Counted from the stretch's first letter, positions 51,528 through 61,444 are shown. The stretch: 64,000 nt of DNA from Verrucomicrobiota bacterium (GCA_014584295.1 JACTNC010000059.1:1-64000); one strand, 5' to 3'. A program made the numbers and translations. Notes: generated by a model not told the origin, from the sequence alone.

Positions 51528-54449
51528 ATGAATAACAAAAGCCTCTTGTACCTGTGCGCCCCATGGCTGTGGGCAGCTTTCTTCGCGACGGCGGCTGCTT
51601 TGCCGACATTTGGACAGTCGGTTTCTGGATCGAGTTCACCGGAAAGGAAACCGGATGAGGAAGTCATCAAGCTTTCACCCTTCGAAGTCCGTCCGGATGA
51701 TGATGTGGGATACCAGGCAGCCAACACGACCTCGGGCAGCCGCTTAAACACCAGCCTGAAGGATACCGCAGCGTTTATCTCCGCGTTTACACCGGAATTT
51801 CTATCCGACATCGCGGCCACGAGTGTCACCGACATGTTGGCCTTCGCGACCAACGCCGAGCTCAACGCCGGCGATTCCGAGGGTTCGGGCTTCAACAATC
51901 CGCGTGACTTCAGCTCCCGCGGCGGCGAGCCCTTCCGCATTCGAGGTATTCCTGCCAATGTCTCCACGGACTACGTTGCCACTGCCATTCCTCAGGATCT
52001 CTACAATATCGAGCGGGCCGAGGTCGCCTCCGGAGCAAACTCGATTCTTTTTGGTTCCGGTGACGCCGGCGGTATCGTTGCGCTCTCAACCAAGAAGGCT
52101 CGTGTCAACCGCAACCGTTACCAAGGTCAGATCCAGGCTGGCTCCTGGGAATCATGGAGGTATAGCGCAGACCTCAACCAGGTAATCCTGCCGCGTCGCC
52201 TCGCGATTCGCGTCAATGGTCTCTACGAGGACGCCGACACGTGGAGAACCTTTGAATACAACAAGCAGAAGCGGTACACGGTCGGACTGACTTTCAAGCC
52301 CTTCAAATCGACCAGCATTTCCGCCTCTTTTGAGGACGGCTTGACCGACAAGAGCGTCGGCCTCCGGTGGAATGTGACGGATCAGTACAGCGTATGGAAT
52401 GCAACCGGGCGCACGGTCACTGATACGCTGCCAACGCCGACTGCGAATGCGCAGGCAGTTGGATTGGCGGCATTCAATGCGAACCAGCGTTTTACATATT
52501 TCACCCAGGACGGATTTGTTTCCAATCTCAGGCAGGAATTGCAGACGACGATTACTCCGAAGCCGGCGAGCACGCTGCTGCCACTCTCGGTCTTCCCGAT
52601 CACCGTGAACTGGGCGGGACCCGAGGTATACCTGAAGCGCGATTTCAACAATGGCCAGGTCGTGCTCGACCAGAACATCGGTGAACGCTTCGCCTTTCAG
52701 GCGGGATATTATCGCAACTTTACCGATGCGCGTGCGAGGACCTTTTTCTACAACAGCAACAATATGGATCTCTATGGAGATCCGAACAAGAACATCCCTG
52801 CTTCCAGCGGATCGGGCACTATGGTAAACCCGCGTGCGGGCCAAGTTTACCTCGAATCGAATCAGCGTGGAGATTTTACCACCACGGAGAATGAAGTCTA
52901 TCGACTTACAGGCGTCTATGAACTCGACGCCAAGTGGCTGGGGAATCACCGCATTGCAGGGCTCTACGAGCGCGCAGTCACTGATGAGGAAACACGCGCA
53001 ACCCGCGAAATCCTTGTCAAGCCAGGCAACATTCCGGTTCAGAACGCCAATGCGCCAGAGAATGTTCAGAACTCCGTCTGGCGCCGCAATTATCTCACGG
53101 AGGGGGACTATTCCACCTACGCACTTCACGGACTCTACAAGCCGATCACGCCCTTTACCTACCTGGGGAACACGCTTTCCAGCAGGGAAGTGGTCACAGG
53201 CGAGTTGATATCCCAGAAGAAGATTTCGAGTTACGTCCTAGCAGCACAGAGCACCTGGATGAACCGTCCTGGCGCGACCTGGCTCCGGAGGCTTACGTCG
53301 ACGCTTGGGTATCGTGAGGATCAGATCGAATACTACGATACTCCATCGGGCCGTGTAGCCGCCGGCGATCCGCGCATTGCCTCGGGTGAACGCTTGCTTA
53401 ACGAGGTTGCGGCAATTCGTCAGTTTGATCGGAACGACATCAAGGCGACCACGCTGACCGCGGGTGCCGTCCTGGCGGTGCACAAGCGCCTCTCGGTCCT
53501 CTACAATCGGTCGAGCAACATTGGTGCACCGCGATTTAACCGCCGTATTCTTCCCGATGGGCGCATTCCTCCGACACCTGAAGGCAAGAATTGGGAGGCT
53601 GGTGTGATGATCGACCTGTTCGGCGACGACAGATATTTTGCTCGAATCAACTATTTCGACACCTCGCAGGTCGGAGATGCAGCGGTCTCTCCGAGCGGAG
53701 CGGTTACCAACGCAAGCGCCCTCGGTCGGTCGCAGACGCTGGAGATTCTTGCCGAATTTGTGCGGCTCGGTCGAATGACTCAGGCAGAGGCGGACAAGCA
53801 GGGCTTCAACTGGAACGCCGCCATCATCGACACCGCGACACACGGGTATGAAATTGAGTTTGTCGGGAATCCCACACGCAACTGGACGTTCCGCGCCAAC
53901 TATTCCCACAGCCTTCGCGATCGTGAGAACTTTTTCGAAGAAGGGCGCATATTCTTCACGGCGAAGTTTGAGGAATGGAGAAAGCTCGCGAGTGGAGATC
54001 CCGCCTTGCAGGCCTTTGTCGAGGAGAGAATTGCCACGATTCAGAACAATGAGATCGATGGCCGGGCCGCCGCACAGGAGCAGGGTTTCGGGAACATCCC
54101 TCACAAGTTCAATGTGGTGAGCCGTTATGGCTTCACAGAAGGTACGTTGAAGGGGGCGTTTGTGGGTGGTGCGGTGCGCTACCAGAGCAAGGTATTCTCC
54201 CAGACCGATACGAACACCGGGCGCGACTACTTTGCCAACGAATCCATCTACGCCGATGCATTTGCTGGTTACAAGTTCCGCGTTTCGTGGCTGCCAAAGG
54301 CGCAGCTCACGCTGCAGCTCAATATCAGGAACCTGACAAACTCCTACCTTGTCACCACGGCCCGGTGGAATGCCGACTTCAGCGGTCCACGCCGCTTGTA
54401 TGTGCATGATCCGCGCTCGTTCCGGCTCACTGGAACACTGGAATTCTGA
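51528..54449 (+). CDS. TonB-dependent outer-membrane receptor 2
   Basis: From the ATG at 51528 this is 973 aa. A signal peptide ('LWAAFFATAAALPTFGQS') precedes 'EVIKLSPFEVRPDDDVGYQA', the plug domain ('DTAAFISAFTPEFLSDIAAT', 'NIERAEVASGANSILFGSGD') and the beta barrel ending 'RSFRLTGTLEF' with the C-terminal Phe. It is related to, but clearly different from, receptors 1 and 3. It is transcribed divergently from LacI regulator 1 and ends with a strong hairpin at 54476. Confidence 0.92.
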   Translation: MNNKSLLYLCAPWLWAAFFATAAALPTFGQSVSGSSSPERKPDEEVIKLSPFEVRPDDDVGYQAANTTSGSRLNTSLKDTAAFISAFTPEFLSDIAATSVTDMLAFATNAELNAGDSEGSGFNNPRDFSSRGGEPFRIRGIPANVSTDYVATAIPQDLYNIERAEVASGANSILFGSGDAGGIVALSTKKARVNRNRYQGQIQAGSWESWRYSADLNQVILPRRLAIRVNGLYEDADTWRTFEYNKQKRYTVGLTFKPFKSTSISASFEDGLTDKSVGLRWNVTDQYSVWNATGRTVTDTLPTPTANAQAVGLAAFNANQRFTYFTQDGFVSNLRQELQTTITPKPASTLLPLSVFPITVNWAGPEVYLKRDFNNGQVVLDQNIGERFAFQAGYYRNFTDARARTFFYNSNNMDLYGDPNKNIPASSGSGTMVNPRAGQVYLESNQRGDFTTTENEVYRLTGVYELDAKWLGNHRIAGLYERAVTDEETRATREILVKPGNIPVQNANAPENVQNSVWRRNYLTEGDYSTYALHGLYKPITPFTYLGNTLSSREVVTGELISQKKISSYVLAAQSTWMNRPGATWLRRLTSTLGYREDQIEYYDTPSGRVAAGDPRIASGERLLNEVAAIRQFDRNDIKATTLTAGAVLAVHKRLSVLYNRSSNIGAPRFNRRILPDGRIPPTPEGKNWEAGVMIDLFGDDRYFARINYFDTSQVGDAAVSPSGAVTNASALGRSQTLEILAEFVRLGRMTQAEADKQGFNWNAAIIDTATHGYEIEFVGNPTRNWTFRANYSHSLRDRENFFEEGRIFFTAKFEEWRKLASGDPALQAFVEERIATIQNNEIDGRAAAQEQGFGNIPHKFNVVSRYGFTEGTLKGAFVGGAVRYQSKVFSQTDTNTGRDYFANESIYADAFAGYKFRVSWLPKAQLTLQLNIRNLTNSYLVTTARWNADFSGPRRLYVHDPRSFRLTGTLEF

Positions 54450-54475
54450 ACTCGAATGTACGGGCCGCCTTATCC

Positions 54476-54512
54476 CAACGCCACCGTTGTCCTGAGCGAC
54501 GACGGGGCGTTG
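54476..54512 (+). terminator. Long stem-loop after receptor 2
   Basis: CAACGCC-A-CCGTTGTC pairs with GACGACGG-GGCGTTG: a 15-bp stem with one bulged A, one G-U pair and a six-base loop (CTGAGC). It begins 27 bases after the receptor-2 stop and 107 bases before the sulfatase start. The following T content is low (CCTTGGTGTG), so it is either a terminator without a strong U tract or a 3'-end stabilising structure. Confidence 0.7.
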
Positions 54513-54618
54513 CCTTGGTGTGTCCGGCGGGAATTCCAATTTCGGATGAGCGATCGGGAAGATCTTGGAATGGGTCGCCGAAGGGTGTGCACTTGATGGC
54601 CATCAGACTGATCGTGTC

Positions 54619-55962
54619 ATGAATCCTTGGGTCCGTATTCTCTGCTTTGCCCTTTTGGCAATTGAGACATCTCTTCCCGCCAGGCCGCCGAATGTCATTT
54701 TTATTCTTGCCGACGATCTGGGCTACGGCGACATCGGGCCGTTTGGGCAGAAGTTGATCAAGACTCCGAACCTTGACCGGATGGCTGCCGAGGGCACGCG
54801 GTATGTTCAGTCCTACACGGGTGCGACGGTGTGTGCGCCGTCACGTTGCAGTCTGATGACCGGCTTGCACAACGGCCATGCGACGATACGCGGCAATCGA
54901 GAAATCAAACCCGAGGGCCAGCAGCCAATGCCGGCTGACACTTTCACCGTGGCCCATCTCTTCAAGAAGGCGGGCTATGCGACAGGTGCTGCAGGCAAAT
55001 GGGGACTTGGTTATCCGGGGTCAACGAGCACGCCCGACAAGATGGGTTTCGATTTTTTCTTTGGATACAACTGTCAGTTGCTCGCCCACAACTACTATCC
55101 GGATCATCTCTGGCGCAACAACGAGCGGATCGAACTCGATGGAAAGACGTATTCCCATGACCTGATTGCCGGCGAGGCGCTTGAGTTCATTCGCAGGAAT
55201 CGCACCCAACCTTTCTTCCTCTACGCCGCATTCACGATCCCGCACTCGAAACTGCAGATTCCCGACCTCGGTCCCTACGGGAACGAGCCATGGCCGGAAA
55301 ATCTCAAGACCATCGCTGCAATGATCACGCGATTGGACCGTGATGTTGGTCGAATCCTTGCGCTCGTGAAGGAATTGGGGCTCGATGAGAACACGCTGGT
55401 GTTTTTTGCCAGCGACAACGGAGCGGTCTGGCGGGATGAACTTTTCAATCACTCAGGCCCGCTGCGCGGATACAAGCGCGACATGTATGAAGGCGGCATC
55501 CGGTCACCCACCATTGCCCGCTGGCCGGGGCACATTAGCAAAGGGGCGACGAGTGATCAGGTGTGGGCATTTTGGGATTTCCTTCCGACGATGGGAGAAC
55601 TCGTCGGCGTGAAGCCGCCAGCGGGATTGGATGGGATTTCGGTGCTGCCGGCATTGCTGGGGCGCAGAAAGATATCCCACCCACCACTCTATTATGAATT
55701 TCACGAACGCGGTTTTCACCAGGCCGCCCGCATGGGAGAGTGGAAGGCCGTGCGCCTTGGGACCAAGGAACCCATCCAGTTGTATGATCTGCCGCAGGAT
55801 CCGTCGGAAACAACTGATGTTGCAGCCAGCCATCCAGACGTTGTGGCGCAGTTCGACAAATTTCTGAAGGAAGCCCGCACCGATACACCCGTCTGGCCGA
55901 TCAACGAGTCCCCGCGCGGAGGGAAAAGCAGCCAGAAGGCAAAACAATCCTCGCCGAAATGA
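54619..55962 (+). CDS. Arylsulfatase-A-like sulfatase
   Basis: From the ATG at 54619 this is 447 aa with a short signal peptide ('ILCFALLAIETSLPARP'). 'IFILADDLGYGDIGPFGQK' holds the Asp pair, the formylglycine motif is 'CAPSR' (Cys72), then 'GAAGKWGLGYPGSTSTPDKM' and 'FFASDNGAVWRDELFNHSG'. The order and the 'HNGHATIRGNREIKPEGQQ' stretch fit arylsulfatase-A-like enzymes found in many Planctomycetes and Verrucomicrobia. Its stop overlaps the start of the next gene (ATGA), so the two proteins are made from one message. Confidence 0.88.
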   Translation: MNPWVRILCFALLAIETSLPARPPNVIFILADDLGYGDIGPFGQKLIKTPNLDRMAAEGTRYVQSYTGATVCAPSRCSLMTGLHNGHATIRGNREIKPEGQQPMPADTFTVAHLFKKAGYATGAAGKWGLGYPGSTSTPDKMGFDFFFGYNCQLLAHNYYPDHLWRNNERIELDGKTYSHDLIAGEALEFIRRNRTQPFFLYAAFTIPHSKLQIPDLGPYGNEPWPENLKTIAAMITRLDRDVGRILALVKELGLDENTLVFFASDNGAVWRDELFNHSGPLRGYKRDMYEGGIRSPTIARWPGHISKGATSDQVWAFWDFLPTMGELVGVKPPAGLDGISVLPALLGRRKISHPPLYYEFHERGFHQAARMGEWKAVRLGTKEPIQLYDLPQDPSETTDVAASHPDVVAQFDKFLKEARTDTPVWPINESPRGGKSSQKAKQSSPK

Positions 55963-58094
55963 AAGGGTGTAGGCAGAATTCTATGGTTCCTCCTGATCTG
56001 ACCCGTCGGCAGGTGCTCAAGGGCATCGCTGCACTGGGTGCGCTGGGTGTGCTCCCTCGGATGCCAGCGGCCCGTCCCTCGCCGGCAGGACGGACCCGTA
56101 TACTCGCGTATCTCCGGCGTCATGCCCGGCCGGATGGCGGTTATGCGTTTGACGGCCAGCAGCGATCGCATCTCACACCCACGTTCGCGGTGATAGCGGC
56201 CCATCGACTGCTCGGTGCCGAACTGCCTGAGAAGGAGAGTCTCATCGCGTTTGTGCGGACCCATCATCCGCGCGAGCTGAAAAAGCTAGAGCAGGAACGA
56301 CGCATTTTTGAGTTCCAGCAGGTGCAGGCGTTGCGCTGGTTGGGTGACGATGCGGCGGACTTTCGCGAAAAGATCGGATCCATCATCAAGCCGCAGGAAT
56401 ACAAGCGGCAGTATGAGAGGAATGGATACCCGATTTTCCAGTCGGAGCTTGGCCTCGTCCAGTGCCATGCCCTGCTTGGTCTGCCCCTGGAGGCGCTTCA
56501 GCCGGCGTTTGGTGACTACCTCCGTTCGCGGCGTCGATCCAACGGCAGTTACAACAATACGCCCGCGTCTGATGGTGGTGACGGGCACGTGATGAACACC
56601 TACTGGGGCCTGCTGGCCGCCGTATTGCTGGGCGGGGAAGGGGAGCTGCGCACAGAAACCGCAGCGTGGATCAAGGCTTGTCAGCGCAAGGGCGGGGGAT
56701 TCACTTACCAACCTAACCCAGAGTTTTCGGGGATCGAGGATGCGGCCTATACGCGTGCCGCGGTGCGCTCCCTGCAGATGCTTGATGCCGCACCGGAAGA
56801 ACGTGAACGCTGCGTGCAATGGCTGCTGTCGCTGGCAAATGCGGACGGTGGATTTTCCGACCGGCCCGGCTGGCGCAGCAATCCCCTCGCCACCTATTAC
56901 GTGCTGGATGCGCTGGATGCACTCGGTGCGCTGGATCGCCTTGAAAATCTGTCCGGATCTCCCGTTCCCGTTCCGGCCAAGCTGCCGGCGAACCTGAAGG
57001 TGTTTTCGATTCAGCTTGAGGCGCATGGCACCGGCAGTCCCATGGAAGCGGTAGCCCTTGCGGGTGCGCTGAAGATCGACCTTTGGGGTTCGAAGAACGC
57101 GAAACCTGGCTGGATCGAGCGAGCACAGGAAATTGCGGGCTCTCGAAAGGTGCCCGTGCAGTTTTTCACCGCCAACGAAGAGTATGGCACCTGGCTGGTG
57201 GCGCCGGGACTCGGCACCTACAGTCATACCTCGGATCTGTTTGCACCGTTCGGCCGGGATATCGGTCCGCCGCTTTCAGGTCCGACTGCGGTGAGCTGGC
57301 CTGACTATCGGGCCAGGCGGCTTGCTCCTTTGCAGCGTGGTGACGGGCGCCTCTTCTGGCAGTTCGGGGAGAATGAGGAGCTTGTCCGGATCCTGCTGGA
57401 CGACTCCGTTGCGCGGGGAGGATTTGCCGCGATCAGCACGTTTCACTTTGGGAATCCCGATTTCACGAATACGGAGCCGTTTCTTCACCGGTGGCGAGGC
57501 AGGATTCCATTTGTGGGCATGCAGGATGCCCACGGATCCGAGCCGTGGTGGTGGGCTGATATGACCGAGGGGTTCCGCACCTTGTTTCTCGCCAAGGAAC
57601 CGACGTGGGAAGCGTGGTTGGAGGCGTTGAAGAAGGATTGGGTGGTGGCTGTGCGCCATGACGAAATGAGCAGGGGTGAGACCTGGATGCATGGGGGCTC
57701 GGATGAGGTTCTGGATTTTGTCCGAGGACGCGAAAGCGACTGGCGCTGGTGGGACAACCCCCGCGTGCGTCGACCGCTGGCATCGCTGGTGGCGCTTCGT
57801 CCCGAAGACAGGTTTGAGGTCGGGCATCCTCAAGAGGGCGTTGCCCTACGTGTGCGCTGTGCATGGAAAAACACCCCCCAAGGCTTCCCACGGGAGAGGC
57901 TCAGCGAATTGCTGACATTGCGGGTGGACGGCAGGGAGGTTGAGCCGAAGCTCGTTGAAACGCCCCGTCCAAGAGGGGAGGGAATTGCGGATTCCTTTTA
58001 CCTCTACCCGTTGCCCCAGCCGGCGCGGCAAGCGGTCGCGACGGTTCGCGAGATTTCAAGTGGACGCAGCGAGACGATTTCCTGCCCTATCTGA
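55959..58094 (+). CDS. Tat-exported prenyltransferase-like repeat + PHP-like fusion
   Basis: A 711-aa protein coupled to the sulfatase by an ATGA overlap (an ATG at 55983 is also possible). A Tat motif ('LTRRQVLKGIAALGALGVL') directs export. Residues 45-330 hold alpha/alpha-barrel repeats of the prenyltransferase/squalene-cyclase type: 'RPDGGYAFDGQQRSHLTPTF', 'RKGGGFTYQPNPEFSGIEDA', 'NADGGFSDRPGWRSNPLATY'. Residues 345-600 look like a PHP-type metallohydrolase half ('VFSIQLEAHGTGSP', 'AISTFHFGNPDFTNTEPF', 'VGMQDAHGSEPWWWAD'). A C-terminal beta part follows. I know similar proteins only as uncharacterised; no function is assigned. Confidence 0.75.
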   Translation: MKGCRQNSMVPPDLTRRQVLKGIAALGALGVLPRMPAARPSPAGRTRILAYLRRHARPDGGYAFDGQQRSHLTPTFAVIAAHRLLGAELPEKESLIAFVRTHHPRELKKLEQERRIFEFQQVQALRWLGDDAADFREKIGSIIKPQEYKRQYERNGYPIFQSELGLVQCHALLGLPLEALQPAFGDYLRSRRRSNGSYNNTPASDGGDGHVMNTYWGLLAAVLLGGEGELRTETAAWIKACQRKGGGFTYQPNPEFSGIEDAAYTRAAVRSLQMLDAAPEERERCVQWLLSLANADGGFSDRPGWRSNPLATYYVLDALDALGALDRLENLSGSPVPVPAKLPANLKVFSIQLEAHGTGSPMEAVALAGALKIDLWGSKNAKPGWIERAQEIAGSRKVPVQFFTANEEYGTWLVAPGLGTYSHTSDLFAPFGRDIGPPLSGPTAVSWPDYRARRLAPLQRGDGRLFWQFGENEELVRILLDDSVARGGFAAISTFHFGNPDFTNTEPFLHRWRGRIPFVGMQDAHGSEPWWWADMTEGFRTLFLAKEPTWEAWLEALKKDWVVAVRHDEMSRGETWMHGGSDEVLDFVRGRESDWRWWDNPRVRRPLASLVALRPEDRFEVGHPQEGVALRVRCAWKNTPQGFPRERLSELLTLRVDGREVEPKLVETPRPRGEGIADSFYLYPLPQPARQAVATVREISSGRSETISCPI

Positions 58095-58114
58095 TCGCGA
58101 TCACTTTCTGGCCC

Positions 58115-61100
58115 TCAGAAATCAACTCCGAAAGTAACTGTGACTAACCTTGGTTCGACTGTGATGATTTGGGAAACAGCGCCGGTTGTAAGAGCGTAAA
58201 TTGGAATAGTATCGGTTCTATCCAAGAGGTTTCGAATGTTGAGTTGAATTCGATAGTCGAAACCTCCAAAAAAGTTCGCCTTGCCTTTATATCCAGAAAA
58301 GAAGTCGAAGTAATATTCAGTTGGCCCTTTGTAGGTAGTACCTAGGTCAAGTACGGTAGTTCCCGACCCGCTGGCTTTGACTCCGTATCCAATGACGGAT
58401 GCACCACGATAGCGAAGTGCGGCGCCGATATTAAATCCCTTGAGTCGACCTTCGGTAAATTGGTATTTGACTATTCCGTTAAGGCGGAGCGCGCGAATGG
58501 AAGGATTTGAACGGCCGTCCACTGCCTCCATGAATGCCAGCGCATTACCGACAACCTGACTTTGATAATATGCTGCCAATGTCTGACCCGTTGGCTGCGC
58601 GTCGTCGTAGGGAGCGGTGTTCCACGTCACGGGCTTGCCTGTTGAATCGACTTCGCCGTTTTTGGCCACAACACTTTGCCAGACCGGAAGGCGCTTGGCC
58701 ACCCAATCGAACCAGATCCGGCCTATGTTGGATTCAACAGATGTCCCCTTGGATCCATTGATTCTGATATTCCAATTCCGTGTTGGGCTGAAATTTAGCT
58801 CCGCTTCGTAACCCTTGGCATCGATGTCGGAAGAAATGTTATAATTGAGGTTTGGCAGAACCGGAAAGCCGCGCATATTGCCGTCTTTCACACTGATCTG
58901 GGGCAGGTCAGGATCCAACTCGATCACCCGGTTTTCTATGTTTCTGAACTGGTTGGTAAAATTGTTGATCTGTTGATTTGCGCGTGTCGGACTCGCAGTG
59001 TTCTCGTAGCGACTTAGCTTCAACGACAGCTTGTTCTGTAGTAAATCGATCCGTAGGCCGTAGTCACGGCCTTCGCCAGCTGTACCCGGGACCAAGTCGC
59101 CGTAGGGGTCCCTCCTCCCTGTATTTAAATTGAAAGTCGTGGACTTGTTGTAGGTCAGAGAAAGCCATGGAATCGGACGCGCAACGATGCCAAGGTTGCG
59201 AGTGAGTCCGGATTCCCTTTCACCGTAGGGATCATAGCTCACATCCCAAAGCACGGGGTATAATCCGGAAAAATCTTGAGTTATCGATGCATTGTCCAGC
59301 GTGGCCGTGCGTACACCATCCTTGCGATAGCCATAGGTGAGAATCAGTCGATCGCGCTGTTGACGATCTGGCAGGAAGTATCCCTGCCACACGAAGATTT
59401 TCGAATCGAGCTTACTTCTGATTCCGCTTGTGGCCGCTTGTGCTCCCAAGCGTTTGCCTTGGGCGGTCACATAGGGCGAGATATAGTAGAGTTCATAGGG
59501 CTTGCCGTTGGCATCTTTTGTAATCCATTGACCCCAGAATGGGCCAAAGGCGATGGTAGCTTCATAAGGATCACCGAGGTAGTGGCGGTATTGTGGAATA
59601 CGTGATGCGTGGTTTGCCCAATTTACGAAAGTTTTTGGTCGGAGCGTTACTCCCGGGATGACCGGATCATCAAGAATGCGGCGCTGAAAAGTATTCTGGT
59701 TAAGGCTCTGTTCCTTGGAGAAAGAATACAGGCCCAGCAGCCTGTGGCGGCCGAGCCACTTCATCCATTTCATGCGTCTTCCTAACTCCTTCCCAGCGTC
59801 ATATTCATAGGAAAGCGTTGCACGCCAGTCTTCGCGATCGAAATACTGGAGGCGGTTCGCGGAAGTACCCTGAAAATAATATTCGCCCGCATGGGGGTTG
59901 GGCGTGTTGGTGCCCGGGATGAACTGGTTGGCATCGACCTGAAGCCGTATATTGGTACCGCTTGGGTTGCTGCCTGCAGAGAGAATCTCATTGTTGGACT
60001 TGTCGTAATTATAAGCCAATTCAAGAAAGAGCTTATCGCCGATGGAGTGTTCGAGAATCACTGTTGCATTGCGACCATCTAAACCGTTCTTGCGACTGTA
60101 ACCCAGGATATTGACGTCGAGCGGAAATATTGAGGAGTCCAGCAGAGAGTAACTGGCACCCGCATCAAAAGTGGGATCCACCCCAGGGAGCGTGCCCGGC
60201 CCCTTTACCGTGACCGAATTTCGCCAGCTCCGCATGAGCGAAGGGTCCTCCCCTTGGATCATGACGGGATTTTCACCTGATTGAGCGAAGATCCGGTTGC
60301 TGCCGATGCTGGTGAAGCTGGTGTTGTTGTAGATGGGCTTGGGCGAGGCATATCCGCTTCCGGCTATCTGATTCGCGTTTAGCCAGGGAGTGACGAAGTC
60401 AAAAGGCGCAACTGCTGATGCGCGGTTCGTTTCCCGATTGATGCGTTCGCCTTGGATGATCAACGTTGTGCGTTGGAATGGTTTGAACGTGAGCGATCCA
60501 AAAATACGATCGTCATTGTCGAAGTTGGGAGCCTTCGAGGTGTAGGTTTCCTTTGTCAGCCCCATCAGGCGAATGGCGAGCTTCCTTGGAAACACTACAA
60601 CATTTGCGTCGAAGGTTGCCCGCTTTGAATCCTCGGAGCTATATTGCACAGAAAAGCCGTACTTGTTGCGCATTTCCGCGCGAGCCGGTGTGGCGTCAAG
60701 TATGCCAGCAGGGCTGCCGAGGCCGAAAAGAATGGAATTGGGGCCACTTGCGACTGTGGCGCGATCGATATTGTAGTTATCAGTAGGGCTCCTGGTTGGA
60801 AAGAAGTTTCGCGACATGGTAGCTTCGTCAATTCCCCTTACTCTGGCAGGCGCAGCGGGGAACTGCGCGTCGTTGACCGGACCTTCACTATATTCGCTCC
60901 GGCTTTCTGAGTTGGCAGTGTAGATCAGTGCGTCGTCGAAATTTGTCATGCCAAGGTCCTGCATGAACTCCTTCGTCAATGTTTCGAGTTGATTGGGCAC
61001 GTCGCGATAATTCGTGCGCAGGCGCGTGCCACCCACGGTTTCCGTGGCGATCCAACCTCCTTCGTCCTCACTGACGACGAATGGCGACAACACGATGGTT

Positions 61101-61264
61101 TCCGATCTGTCGTCGGCCGGTGTGACTGTTGAAGGCGAGGATTGCCCGAGGAGCGGGCTGACTTGCGCAAGGGTGCCGAGGCCCACCGAAATCGCGTGAA
61201 CGGCAAGGAATCCAATGTGCCGGCGGCCGAGGAAAGAGACAAATTGCTTTTCCGGTGAGTTCAT
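58115..61264 (-). CDS. TonB-dependent outer-membrane receptor 3
   Basis: A 1049-aa receptor with a signal peptide ('FLAVHAISVGLGTLAQVSP'), 'ETIVLSPFVVSEDEGGWIAT', a plug domain ('QLETLTKEFMQDLGMTN', 'NIDRATVASGPNSILFGLGS') and a barrel ending 'RLVTVTFGVDF'. Codon use looks less GC-rich than its neighbours: three 60-base lines that I counted in it were 37, 53 and 48% GC, against 60% in one line of the gene before it. That may signal recent transfer. It is divergent from LacI regulator 2 and convergent with the fusion gene (20 bases apart). Confidence 0.92.
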   Translation of the reverse strand: MNSPEKQFVSFLGRRHIGFLAVHAISVGLGTLAQVSPLLGQSSPSTVTPADDRSETIVLSPFVVSEDEGGWIATETVGGTRLRTNYRDVPNQLETLTKEFMQDLGMTNFDDALIYTANSESRSEYSEGPVNDAQFPAAPARVRGIDEATMSRNFFPTRSPTDNYNIDRATVASGPNSILFGLGSPAGILDATPARAEMRNKYGFSVQYSSEDSKRATFDANVVVFPRKLAIRLMGLTKETYTSKAPNFDNDDRIFGSLTFKPFQRTTLIIQGERINRETNRASAVAPFDFVTPWLNANQIAGSGYASPKPIYNNTSFTSIGSNRIFAQSGENPVMIQGEDPSLMRSWRNSVTVKGPGTLPGVDPTFDAGASYSLLDSSIFPLDVNILGYSRKNGLDGRNATVILEHSIGDKLFLELAYNYDKSNNEILSAGSNPSGTNIRLQVDANQFIPGTNTPNPHAGEYYFQGTSANRLQYFDREDWRATLSYEYDAGKELGRRMKWMKWLGRHRLLGLYSFSKEQSLNQNTFQRRILDDPVIPGVTLRPKTFVNWANHASRIPQYRHYLGDPYEATIAFGPFWGQWITKDANGKPYELYYISPYVTAQGKRLGAQAATSGIRSKLDSKIFVWQGYFLPDRQQRDRLILTYGYRKDGVRTATLDNASITQDFSGLYPVLWDVSYDPYGERESGLTRNLGIVARPIPWLSLTYNKSTTFNLNTGRRDPYGDLVPGTAGEGRDYGLRIDLLQNKLSLKLSRYENTASPTRANQQINNFTNQFRNIENRVIELDPDLPQISVKDGNMRGFPVLPNLNYNISSDIDAKGYEAELNFSPTRNWNIRINGSKGTSVESNIGRIWFDWVAKRLPVWQSVVAKNGEVDSTGKPVTWNTAPYDDAQPTGQTLAAYYQSQVVGNALAFMEAVDGRSNPSIRALRLNGIVKYQFTEGRLKGFNIGAALRYRGASVIGYGVKASGSGTTVLDLGTTYKGPTEYYFDFFSGYKGKANFFGGFDYRIQLNIRNLLDRTDTIPIYALTTGAVSQIITVEPRLVTVTFGVDF

Positions 61265-61444
61265 AGGGTGTTGGTTCCGGATTGAGTGTTGGCAGCTATC
61301 GTGGAAAAATCGTCGAACAACGTTTCAAACTTATGCGCGTACGTTTGCGTAAAGAAAACTGCGTTGCCTTTGGGTTGAGGGGTAAGGCTGTTGAAGCTAG
61401 GTTGGGAATCTTGAACGTGTTGATTTCTCATACCAAGGGCTGGA

